From: CAYPOY01 sp964412395
GTDB lineage: Bacteria; Chloroflexota; Anaerolineae; B4-G1
NCBI GenBank assembly: GCA_964412395.1
Contig: CAYPOY010000183.1
Coordinates: forward strand, 1 to 10,081
DNA length: 10,081 nucleotides
Direction of reading: 5' to 3'
Position numbers and translations under genes: made by a program. The notes under the pieces were generated by a model. That model searched no databases and was not told the DNA's origin. It saw only the letters and a list, made by a program, of their open reading frames with translations. This document shows, in pieces, positions 1-6,683 of the stretch (the first letter of the stretch is position 1; the number at the start of each line of letters is the position of its first letter).

Positions 1-198
1 TTGCACAGCAGTGGATGTCTGAGCACAGAACAAAGGTTCTGTACGGTAGAGAATGCCCGGATAGACGACGCCAGAGTATACGGCATCCTCAAGAAACGGC
101 TAAGTGATTTTGACGCCTTCGCTGAAGCAGTACGGGCCTACCTCTGGAGGAGGAATGAATACCCCGGGCCTCCTGGCGTTGGGTTAGGCTATCTCTAA
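1..198 (+). CDS. possible 3' fragment of an upstream gene (uncertain)
   Basis: An open frame runs from the left edge to a TAA at 196-198 (about 65 codons). I do not recognise the peptide. Its C-terminal half (about residues 27-52) reads like an amphipathic helix with Lys/Arg, Phe and Ala, followed by a Pro/Gly-rich tail. Third codon positions are clearly less GC-rich than in the genes downstream, which argues against a typical host gene. The frame is open at the window edge, so the true start, if any, may lie outside. Alternatives are plain intergenic DNA or a decayed gene remnant. There is no motif to assign a function. Confidence 0.2.
   Translation: MHSSGCLSTEQRFCTVENARIDDARVYGILKKRLSDFDAFAEAVRAYLWRRNEYPGPPGVGLGYL
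146..187 (+). promoter_or_regulatory. strong Shine-Dalgarno and 10-codon upstream ORF before the glycosyltransferase
   Basis: GGAGGAGG at 146-153 is the best Shine-Dalgarno match in the first 1.3 kb and sits directly before an ATG at 155. That ATG opens a 10-codon frame (MNTPGLLALG) ending in TAG at 185-187. The frame is the same as that of the glycosyltransferase starting at 200, only 12 bases further on. The glycosyltransferase ATG itself has no visible Shine-Dalgarno. Either ribosomes load here and reinitiate at 200, or the stop is a recent mutation or sequencing error in a longer N-terminus. The sequence alone does not decide. Confidence 0.4.
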
Positions 199-199
199 T

Positions 200-1324
200 A
201 TGGCCATCTACCTGGACGTCTCCGCCGCTGTCCACCACCGCGCCGGGCTGGGACGGTATGCCGAGAGCCTGGCTCGCGCCCTGGTCGCCTCCGATCCCGA
301 CCGCTACGCTCTGTTCTGCAACCGCGAGCAGGAGATAGAGCCGCTGGCGGGCCTGGAGCACCTGCCCACCCGTACCGTCGCCCTGGGCTATAAGCCGTGG
401 CGTATGCTGGTCTGGCTGGGGCAACTGGCCCGCGTCGGCTTCGACAACCTGCTGCTCGAAGCCGAGCTTTTTCACGCCACCGAGCACCTGCTGCTGTCAC
501 TGCGGACGATTCCCACCGTCCTCACTGTCCACGACCTTATCTTCCGCCACCTCCCGGCCCATCACAAGCCCCTCAACCGCTGGTACCTGAACGCAAGCCT
601 GCCCCTCTACTGCCGCCGGGCTACTCACATCATTGCCATCTCCGAGTGCACCCGGCGTGACCTCATAGCTGCCTACAGCCTTCCGCCAGAGAAGGTCGTC
701 GTCGTCTACGAGGCGGCCGATCCCCGCTTTCGCCCCCAGCTACCCGAGGCGGTGGCTGCCGTCCGCGCCCACTACAGTCTTCCCGACCGCTATCTGCTCT
801 TTGTCGGCACCATCGAGCCGCGCAAGAACCTGGCCCGACTGCTGGCCGCCTTTGAGGCGCTCCACGCCGGGGGGCTGACCGACGGGCTGGTGATCGTGGG
901 TAAACGGGGCTGGTTGTACGGCGACTTCTTCGCCCGGCTGGAGCAATCGCCAGCGCGGAACGCCGTCCTCTTTCCAGGCTACGTGCCCGACGAGCACCTG
1001 CCGGCCATCTACGCCGGGGCGCAGGTGTTGATCCTCCCTAGTCTCTACGAGGGCTTCGGCTTGCCGGTGTTGGAGGCGATGGCCTGCGGGACGCCTGTCG
1101 TCACCTCAGACGGTTCCAGCATCCCTGAGGTCGGCGGTGAGGCTGCGTTATACTTCGATCCGACCGACACAGAGGAGATGACGAAGACAATTCGTCGCGC
1201 TCTGACCGATGCGGAGTTACGCGAAGAAATGCAGGCACGGGGGCTGGCGCGGGCCGCCCGGTTCTCATGGGAGCGAGCAGCGAAAGAGACAAAGGCTGTG
1301 TACGATATGGTGCTGAAGGCTTGA
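200..1324 (+). CDS. GT4-family glycosyltransferase (GT-B fold)
   Basis: This 374-residue protein has the usual length and domain order of retaining GT4 glycosyltransferases, which transfer a sugar from a nucleotide donor to a lipid-linked or polysaccharide acceptor at the cytoplasmic face. The N-terminal Rossmann domain starts with an IYLDVSAAV strand and the glycine-rich AGLGRY loop (about 15-20). HDLIFRHLP (111-119) and the AISECTRRDL segment (146-155) are typical. The C-terminal donor domain has FVGTIEPRKN (201-210), where Arg/Lys bind the diphosphate. It also has the E-x7-E signature, Glu284 and Glu292, in EGFGLPVLE. ATG 200 is chosen because the family N-terminus begins there and an in-frame TAG lies at 185-187. 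No Shine-Dalgarno precedes it closely. The acceptor and donor sugars cannot be read from sequence. Its neighbours place it in exopolysaccharide or O-antigen-like synthesis. Confidence 0.93.
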   Translation: MAIYLDVSAAVHHRAGLGRYAESLARALVASDPDRYALFCNREQEIEPLAGLEHLPTRTVALGYKPWRMLVWLGQLARVGFDNLLLEAELFHATEHLLLSLRTIPTVLTVHDLIFRHLPAHHKPLNRWYLNASLPLYCRRATHIIAISECTRRDLIAAYSLPPEKVVVVYEAADPRFRPQLPEAVAAVRAHYSLPDRYLLFVGTIEPRKNLARLLAAFEALHAGGLTDGLVIVGKRGWLYGDFFARLEQSPARNAVLFPGYVPDEHLPAIYAGAQVLILPSLYEGFGLPVLEAMACGTPVVTSDGSSIPEVGGEAALYFDPTDTEEMTKTIRRALTDAELREEMQARGLARAARFSWERAAKETKAVYDMVLKA

Positions 1325-1348
1325 CTTTTGCCCCGCCTGGAGTATGAT
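1321..1348 (+). promoter_or_regulatory. sigma70-type promoter for the MNT/HEPN pair
   Basis: TTGACT (-35, 1321-1326) and TATGAT (-10, 1343-1348) are separated by 16 bases, each one mismatch from the TTGACA/TATAAT consensus. The -35 box overlaps the glycosyltransferase stop codon (TGA 1322-1324). Predicted transcription start is near 1355, leaving a leader of about 30 bases before the ATG at 1384. AT-rich sequence in this otherwise GC-rich stretch supports the call. It would give the two-gene cassette expression independent of the polysaccharide genes. Confidence 0.65.
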
Positions 1349-1383
1349 ATACCCAATTCGCCAGTCTGGCACGGGATCGTAAG

Positions 1384-1710
1384 ATGCGCCGCATATCAAA
1401 GCGCTGTTTCCGAGAAGAATTGGACCGCATACTCGCAGGGCTATGTCGTTACCGCCCACAAAAGGTCATCCTATTCGGCTCCTTCGCCCGGGGGGACTAT
1501 CACGCGCTCAGCGATGTGGACCTGCTGATCATCAAGGAAACGGACCGGTCATTCGTTGAGCGGATCGGCGATGTGCTGGCCCTATGCGATTATTCCATTC
1601 CCCTGGAGCCCCTGGTCTATACGCCGGAAGAGTTTGAGCAGATGCGTAGGGAAGACAACCCCTTCATCGAACAGGTGTTGCGGGAAGGAAGGGTCATCTA
1701 TGAATCATAA
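1384..1710 (+). CDS. MNT-type nucleotidyltransferase, putative MntA-like antitoxin
   Basis: This 108-residue protein is a minimal nucleotidyltransferase of the polymerase-beta superfamily. The helix-turn motif GSFARG (32-37) is followed by SDVDLLII (43-50), with Asp44 and Asp46 as the metal-binding pair. The third carboxylate of the family usually sits in a strand after this; here that position appears to be Glu75 (PLEPLVYTPEEF) where Asp is common. In the known MntA-HepT (type VII) systems such an enzyme AMPylates and silences a HEPN ribonuclease. That role here is inferred from the overlapping HEPN gene. ATG 1384 follows a weak GGGA (1373-1376). The ORF overlaps the next gene by 11 bases, so the two are surely cotranscribed and probably translationally coupled. 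Confidence 0.88.
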   Translation: MRRISKRCFREELDRILAGLCRYRPQKVILFGSFARGDYHALSDVDLLIIKETDRSFVERIGDVLALCDYSIPLEPLVYTPEEFEQMRREDNPFIEQVLREGRVIYES

Positions 1711-2119
1711 CCTGGAAGAAGCGCATCGCTGGCTGGCCCAGGCCCGCCACGATGCAGAGGCAGCTGCGTTGAACGCCCGCGAAGGATACGCTGCCCTGGC
1801 CTGTTTCCTGGCTCAACAGGCGGCAGAGAAAGCACTGAAGGCCTATCTCTACGCGCGAGGAGAACGGGCCGTTGTGGGTCACGCAACCCATCTCCTGCTC
1901 AGGCGATGCCAGCACTACGATGCCTCTTTCGAGGTACTCCAGGATCTCTGCCGTCGGCTGGACCAATATTACATCCCCACCCGCTACCCCAACGGGTTGC
2001 CCGGCGGTATTCCCCACGAAGTGTACACCTCGGACCAGGCAGCTCAAGCACTGGAAGGCGCCCGCCGGGTGCTGGATATGGTGACGTGCCTGCTGCATGC
2101 CGGGAGCAGGAAGGAATAA
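1700..2119 (+). CDS. HEPN-domain protein, putative partner/toxin of the MNT protein
   Basis: The 139-residue product is all-helical in appearance and matches the HEPN family (PF05168 type): CFLAQQAAEKALKAYL (35-50), then a GH pair (60-61), then YYIPTRYPNGLPGG (90-103). The last motif is characteristic of the subgroup paired with MNT proteins. An R-x4-H spacing, as in HEPN ribonucleases, exists at Arg56-His61, but whether it is the catalytic pair of this subgroup is unsure. The start at 1700 is preferred over longer in-frame extensions because the HEPN fold begins here (LEEAHRWLAQARHDAEAA) and AAGGA at 1685-1689 is a good Shine-Dalgarno. It starts inside the end of the MNT gene. Likely a type VII toxin-antitoxin or abortive-infection module, though such pairs may also have housekeeping roles. 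Confidence 0.87.
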   Translation: MNHNLEEAHRWLAQARHDAEAAALNAREGYAALACFLAQQAAEKALKAYLYARGERAVVGHATHLLLRRCQHYDASFEVLQDLCRRLDQYYIPTRYPNGLPGGIPHEVYTSDQAAQALEGARRVLDMVTCLLHAGSRKE

Positions 2120-2190
2120 TTTTAATGACGGTCGGATGAGAACCTGGGTGTGGCAGAGCAAGAATAGACAATGATATTAGGATTTGAACT

Positions 2191-3168
2191 ATGAGAATTC
2201 TCGTAACCGGCGGCGCTGGTTTCATTGGCTCCAACCTGGTGGACGTCCTGATGGAGCAGGGCCACGAAGTCACCGTGCTCGACAATCTCTCGGTGGGCAA
2301 AGTCACCAACATCGGACACCACCTGGAGAGCGAGCACTTTCACTTTGTCAACGATACCATCCTCAACGTGACGACGCTGGAGCGCCTCATCCGCCAGGCC
2401 GACCTCATCTACCACCTGGCGGCAGTCGTCGGCCCCAAGTACGTCGTCGAGAACCCCCTGGGCACGATCATCACCAACGTGCGCGGCACGGAAAATGTGC
2501 TGGAGTTGGCCTTCAAGTACTGGGTCGAGACCGTCATTGCCTCCAGTTCCGAAATCTACGGCAAGTCCACCGCCGCGCCGCTCAGTGAGGACGATGATCG
2601 CATCCTCGGCTCGACTACCGTGGGCCGCTGGTCATACTCCGATGCCAAGGCGATTGACGAGTACTTCGCGTTGGCCTATGCTAAGAGAGGCCTGCCCGTC
2701 ACCATCGTGCGTTACTTCAACGCCTACGGCCCCAGGCTCGACCCCCGTGGCTACGGCAGCGTCATTGCCAGGTTCATCACCCAGGCGCTGCGCGGCGAGC
2801 CCCTGACCGTCTACGACGACGGGCAGCAAACCCGCTGCTTCACCTACGTCGCCGACACCCTCAGGGGCACGATGCTGGCGGCGACGGTCAAAGAGGCGGC
2901 GGGGCAGGTGTTCAACATCGGCTCCAACTGCGAGACAACCATCCTCGCGCTGGCTGCCCTGATCCGGCAACTGACCGGTTCGGCATCGGAGATCGTCCAC
3001 GTGCCCTACGAGACCGCTTACGGCCCGGCCTTCGAGGAGACCCGCCGCCGCGTGCCGGACGTGACCCGTGCGCGGGAGGTACTCAGCTTCGAGGCCCAGA
3101 TATCCCTCGAGGAGGGGTTGCGGCGGACGCTGGAGTGGTTTCGAGATCGGGAGATGGTGGATTGGTAG
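2191..3168 (+). CDS. NAD-dependent nucleotide-sugar epimerase/dehydratase
   Basis: This 325-residue protein is an extended short-chain dehydrogenase acting on nucleotide sugars. The NAD-binding GGAGFIG (7-13) and Asp31 at the end of strand 2 indicate NAD(H) preference. The catalytic set is Ser118-Ser120 in SSSEIYGK and Tyr149-x3-Lys153 in YSDAK. RYFNAYGP (174-181) and the TRCFTYVAD segment (214-222) are substrate-domain hallmarks. RRRVPDVTRA (285-294) recalls UDP-glucuronate decarboxylase and UDP-glucose 4-epimerase relatives. Which reaction it performs (C4 epimerisation, 4,6-dehydration or decarboxylation) is not decidable here. AGGA at 2179-2182 precedes the ATG by 8 bases. The 71-base gap after the HEPN gene shows no convincing promoter or terminator. 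Its place in a polysaccharide cluster suggests it supplies an activated sugar. Confidence 0.9.
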   Translation: MRILVTGGAGFIGSNLVDVLMEQGHEVTVLDNLSVGKVTNIGHHLESEHFHFVNDTILNVTTLERLIRQADLIYHLAAVVGPKYVVENPLGTIITNVRGTENVLELAFKYWVETVIASSSEIYGKSTAAPLSEDDDRILGSTTVGRWSYSDAKAIDEYFALAYAKRGLPVTIVRYFNAYGPRLDPRGYGSVIARFITQALRGEPLTVYDDGQQTRCFTYVADTLRGTMLAATVKEAAGQVFNIGSNCETTILALAALIRQLTGSASEIVHVPYETAYGPAFEETRRRVPDVTRAREVLSFEAQISLEEGLRRTLEWFRDREMVDW

Positions 3169-3182
3169 AATAGGATTGCTCA

Positions 3183-6100
3183 ATGAATTCAACCAAGCTT
3201 AGTGCGTTCTGTGACAAGATTCTGGAGATTGGCTGGCTCCTGGCGGTGATCATCACCCCGCTCTTCTTCAACGTCTATTCCAGCCGCGTCTTCGAGCCGG
3301 ACAAGCTGACCACCCTGCGCACCGTAGCCCTCATCATGGGCGCCGTCTGGACAGTCAAGTATATCGAGGAGCGAGCCAACGGCCGGTCCGAGGTTGGATT
3401 TACGTGGCAAACGCCGCTGGTCTTCCCCACTCTTTTCATGGTCGTAGTCTATCTTCTCAGCACTGCCCTCTCTGTCACCCCCTGGGTCAGCATGTTTGGC
3501 TCCTACCAGCGTCTGCAGGGCACGTACACGACGCTGGCCTACATCGTGCTATTCCTCGTCATCCTGCAGGGGCTGCGCACGCGCGCCCAACTTGACCGAT
3601 TGATCACGGTCATTATTCTCAACAGCCTCCCCATCGCGCTCTACGGTCTCATCCAGCGCAACAGGCTGGATCCATTGCCCTGGGGAGGGGACGTGACCAA
3701 GCGGGTGGCCTCCAACATGGGCAACGCCATCTTCGTCGCTGCCTACCTGATTATGGCCGCGCTTCCCACGCTGGCCCGCGTGGTGGACGCTTTCCGCTCC
3801 ATCCTGACCGACGAGGAGGCGAATGCGGCGGACATCCCCCGCGCTGCGGCCTACATCTTTCTGTTCCTGGTCCAGGTCATTGCCATCTGGTACACTCAGA
3901 GCCGCGGTCCTCTGATGGGTTTCCTGGCTGGGCTGGGTGTGTGGGCGTTCCTGGGGCTGCTGGCCCTTCAGCGTGCTGCCCGGCAGGGCGAGCCTTTTCA
4001 TCCCCGTGACCTTCTGAGAGACGTGGGACGGGGGTTGGCCTTCGGGCTGGGTAGCCTGGCGGCGGCAGGTGCAGCCGCTGCGCTTTCTTACGTTGCAGGC
4101 CAAGCCATCGCCGGGCCGGAGAGCAGCCTGCCCCAGGGGATCGCTATGGTGGCAGCGGTGCTGGTCTTGCTGGGCACCTGGCTGGCCTTCATTGTCAACC
4201 GCCGGGGCTGGCGCTGGTTGTGGCTCAGCGCGATGGCAATCGCGGTACCCTTCGTCGCCGGGTTTCTGGCGATCAACCTGGTCGAGCCGGTCCACGAGTG
4301 GAGCCGTCAGCAGCCCGAGTTACGCCGGCTGGCGACTGTGTTACAGTCGGGAAGCGGCACCGGCATGGTCCGCAACCTCATCTGGGAGGGGGGGCTCGAC
4401 TTGATTCTCCCGCACGAGCCTATCGAGTACCCGCCGACGCGGACGCACCCCGAGGGGCATTCTGATTCCCTTAACGCCCTGCGGGCACTGGTGGGCTACG
4501 GGCCGGAGTCCATGTACGTGGCCTACAACCCCTTCTACCCGCCGCTGCTGGGCCACTATGAATCGCGCACTGCCTCTCCCGACCGTTCCCACAACGAGAC
4601 GCTGGACTCACTGATCATCACCGGCCTGCTGGGCTTCGTCGCCTACCTCTGGCTCTTCGGCGGGGTGTTCACCTTCGGCTTGCGCTGGCTGGGTTTCTTG
4701 CCCTCCGACTGGCGGCGTACCCTTTTCTTCGCCCTGCTGGCTTTGGGAGCGGCTATCGCTGTGGCAGTGGTTGTCCCTACCGTCGGGGCTCACTTCTTCG
4801 GCCTTGCTATCCCGGTTGGGATAGTGGCAGGATTGTTTATCTACCTGATTGTCTACGGCTTCTCTATGTACTGGGAGCCAGAGGTGGCCCCGAAGGCACA
4901 CCCTTATTTCATCCTGCTGAGCGGCATCCTGTCCGCCATGGTGGCCCACTTCATTGAGATCAACTTCGGCATCGCCATCGCCTCCACACGCACCACCTTC
5001 TGGGCCTACGCCGGGGTGCTTGTGGTGGTTGGGATGGGTCTCATTCGTGAACGGGAAGCAGAGTCACGGGGAAAAAGGGAGAAGAACGCAGGAAGCAGGA
5101 GGCAGGAGGCAGGAGGCAGGAGACAGGAGGCAGGAGGCAGGAGGCAGGAGGCAGGAAGCAGGAGGCAAGAAAGCAGGAGGCGCAAGAAGCGTCGTAAGGC
5201 CGCCTCGCCGCCACCTCCTGCCAAACCTGCTCTGCCCAACTGGCTGTGGCCGACGTTCGCTGTGGCCGTCATCGGTGGCTTTGTCCTGGGCACGCTGGCC
5301 TTCGACTTCATCACCAACGCCGAGCGTCTTTCCCAACCCCTGACCATCATCTGGCGTGCGCTCACCGTGCTGCCAGCGCAGCAGAGCCGCACCTCCTATG
5401 GCGCGTTGATGATCTTCACTCTCACCTGGTTGATGAGCGCAGTCGTCTTCATCTCGGAAATGGCCAAGAGCGGGGCGTTTTGTGAGCGCAAGGGCGACGG
5501 GACTTTGGCGATTGTCCTGTACCTGCTGATCTCGCTGACGGTGGGATTCGGGTTCGCTCTGGTGCTGGCTGGCCGCCAGAGCTCGCTGATGCACATCCAG
5601 GCCCAGACCCTGGAGGATGTGCTTGGCGTCGCTGACCGCGTCGCCAGCTTCTTGACCGCTTACTATGGTTTCATCGTCTGCGTGCTGATTGCGGGCGGTG
5701 TGGTGCTCTTCCTGGGAACGCAGCGACGACCCCGGCAGGCCGCACAACCCTGGGGTGTGATCGCGCTCGTCGTATTGACGGTGTTAGTCGGTGCTATCGC
5801 TGCGGTGACCAACCTGACCCCCATCCAGGCCGACATGATCTACAAGCAGGCCGATCCTTATGACCGGGGCAAGCAGTGGCTGGTAGCCATTGAACACTAC
5901 AAGCATGCGATTGAGCTGGTTCCCAAAGAGGACTTTTACTATCTGTACCTGGGCCGGGCCTACCTGGAGTACGCGACGACCATCGAGGACCCTGCTGTGC
6001 GGGACGCAGTGATGCGAGAGACGGAACAGACGCTGGTCCAGGCCCGTGAGGTCAACCCGCTCAACACCGACCACAGCGCCAATCTGGCTCGTATGTATCG

Positions 6101-6683
6101 CCGTTGGACCGACTTTGTCTCCGAGGATGAGATGCGCCAATCTCTGTTGCAGCAATCGTCGGAGAACTATGCCATCGCGACCTCGCTCAGCCCGCAAAAC
6201 GCCATCCTCTGGAACGAGTGGGCGATGCTTTATTACTACGGCCTGGGTGACGTTGCAGGGTTTGAGCGCACGCTCCAACGTTCCCTGGAGATTGACTCAG
6301 GGTTCGGGCAAACCTGGTTAGTATGCGGCGACGCAAACCGGCAACAGGGCAAATTGGAAGAGGCGGCTCATTGCTACGAGGAAGCGCTCAAACTTAGTCA
6401 CAATGCCCCGCAGGTCTGGAGGGCACTGGGAGACACGTACATCGCAATGCAGCGGTGGGAGGATGCCATCAGCGCACTCACGCAAACCGTGGAGTTACAG
6501 CCAAATGCGAGTGACATCTGGAACATACATCAAGTGCTGGCACGGCTGTATAGTCAGATTGGCCAGCAAGATCAGGCGCTCATACACGCCAGTACCGCCC
6601 TGCAATTGGCCCCCGAAGATCAACAGGCCGTGCTACAGAATTTGATCGCGCAGATTCAGTTGTTGGAGACGCCGCAACCATGA
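3183..6683 (+). CDS. giant O-antigen ligase/polymerase-like membrane protein with C-terminal TPRs
   Basis: At 1166 residues this is about 2.5 times the length of WaaL or Wzy. Residues 1-620 hold roughly 16 hydrophobic segments with the Wzy_C/WaaL pattern: YTQSRGP (237-243), a large periplasmic loop (about 367-475) with GYGPESM (438-444), and DRSHNETLD (467-475). In that last motif His470 matches the conserved ligase histidine. A basic, repetitive linker (about 622-685) follows, encoded by a 7-base tandem repeat. Then come about five more membrane segments (690-875) and a soluble tail of tetratricopeptide-like helices (about 890-1160; e.g. AIEHYKHAIELVP, EEAAHCYEEALKL). It probably transfers or polymerises undecaprenyl-linked glycans outside the membrane, with TPRs for partner binding. 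AGGA (3172-3175) supports ATG 3183. The 3' end overlaps the next gene by ATGA. Confidence 0.9.
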   Translation: MNSTKLSAFCDKILEIGWLLAVIITPLFFNVYSSRVFEPDKLTTLRTVALIMGAVWTVKYIEERANGRSEVGFTWQTPLVFPTLFMVVVYLLSTALSVTPWVSMFGSYQRLQGTYTTLAYIVLFLVILQGLRTRAQLDRLITVIILNSLPIALYGLIQRNRLDPLPWGGDVTKRVASNMGNAIFVAAYLIMAALPTLARVVDAFRSILTDEEANAADIPRAAAYIFLFLVQVIAIWYTQSRGPLMGFLAGLGVWAFLGLLALQRAARQGEPFHPRDLLRDVGRGLAFGLGSLAAAGAAAALSYVAGQAIAGPESSLPQGIAMVAAVLVLLGTWLAFIVNRRGWRWLWLSAMAIAVPFVAGFLAINLVEPVHEWSRQQPELRRLATVLQSGSGTGMVRNLIWEGGLDLILPHEPIEYPPTRTHPEGHSDSLNALRALVGYGPESMYVAYNPFYPPLLGHYESRTASPDRSHNETLDSLIITGLLGFVAYLWLFGGVFTFGLRWLGFLPSDWRRTLFFALLALGAAIAVAVVVPTVGAHFFGLAIPVGIVAGLFIYLIVYGFSMYWEPEVAPKAHPYFILLSGILSAMVAHFIEINFGIAIASTRTTFWAYAGVLVVVGMGLIREREAESRGKREKNAGSRRQEAGGRRQEAGGRRQEAGSRRQESRRRKKRRKAASPPPPAKPALPNWLWPTFAVAVIGGFVLGTLAFDFITNAERLSQPLTIIWRALTVLPAQQSRTSYGALMIFTLTWLMSAVVFISEMAKSGAFCERKGDGTLAIVLYLLISLTVGFGFALVLAGRQSSLMHIQAQTLEDVLGVADRVASFLTAYYGFIVCVLIAGGVVLFLGTQRRPRQAAQPWGVIALVVLTVLVGAIAAVTNLTPIQADMIYKQADPYDRGKQWLVAIEHYKHAIELVPKEDFYYLYLGRAYLEYATTIEDPAVRDAVMRETEQTLVQAREVNPLNTDHSANLARMYRRWTDFVSEDEMRQSLLQQSSENYAIATSLSPQNAILWNEWAMLYYYGLGDVAGFERTLQRSLEIDSGFGQTWLVCGDANRQQGKLEEAAHCYEEALKLSHNAPQVWRALGDTYIAMQRWEDAISALTQTVELQPNASDIWNIHQVLARLYSQIGQQDQALIHASTALQLAPEDQQAVLQNLIAQIQLLETPQP
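5087..5185 (+). repeat. in-frame tandem heptanucleotide repeat (GGCAGGA)n
   Basis: About fourteen 7-base units lie head to tail within the ligase gene, consensus GGCAGGA. Eight units between 5101 and 5156 are nearly perfect (one GACAGGA), with AGCAGGA, GGCAAGA and CGCAGGA variants at the edges and one extra A at 5171. Three units (21 bases) encode seven residues, giving the protein repeat RRQEAGG at about residues 639-664. The array sits in a hydrophilic linker between two membrane blocks. The other two plus-strand frames close by 5343 and 5485, well before the TPR region. Confidence 0.93.

Noticed and set aside
108..140. Promoter from TTGACG at 110-115
   Set aside because: No -10-like hexamer occurs at the right distance downstream; the sequence there is GC-rich.
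1556..1699. Longer 187-residue version of the HEPN protein starting at 1556
   Set aside because: The extra 48 residues are the MNT gene read out of frame. The HEPN fold and a good Shine-Dalgarno point to ATG 1700.
2120..2190. Promoter in the gap before the epimerase gene
   Set aside because: The gap is AT-richer, but TAGACA and TATTAG do not pair with partners at 16-18 base spacing, so no convincing -35/-10 set is present.
2177..3194. Similar TAGGATT...ATGA...ATTC sequence at the starts of the epimerase (2178) and ligase (3171) genes
   Set aside because: The shared bases are mostly Shine-Dalgarno and start codon, with differing spacing. It is more likely chance than a duplicated control element.
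5087..5185. CRISPR array
   Set aside because: The 7-base units are directly adjacent with no spacers, and they are translated in frame.
4608..5747. Long open frames on the minus strand across the ligase gene
   Set aside because: They are mirror frames of GC-rich coding DNA. Their translations are Gln/Gly/Arg/His-rich without domains, while the plus strand has a complete family match.
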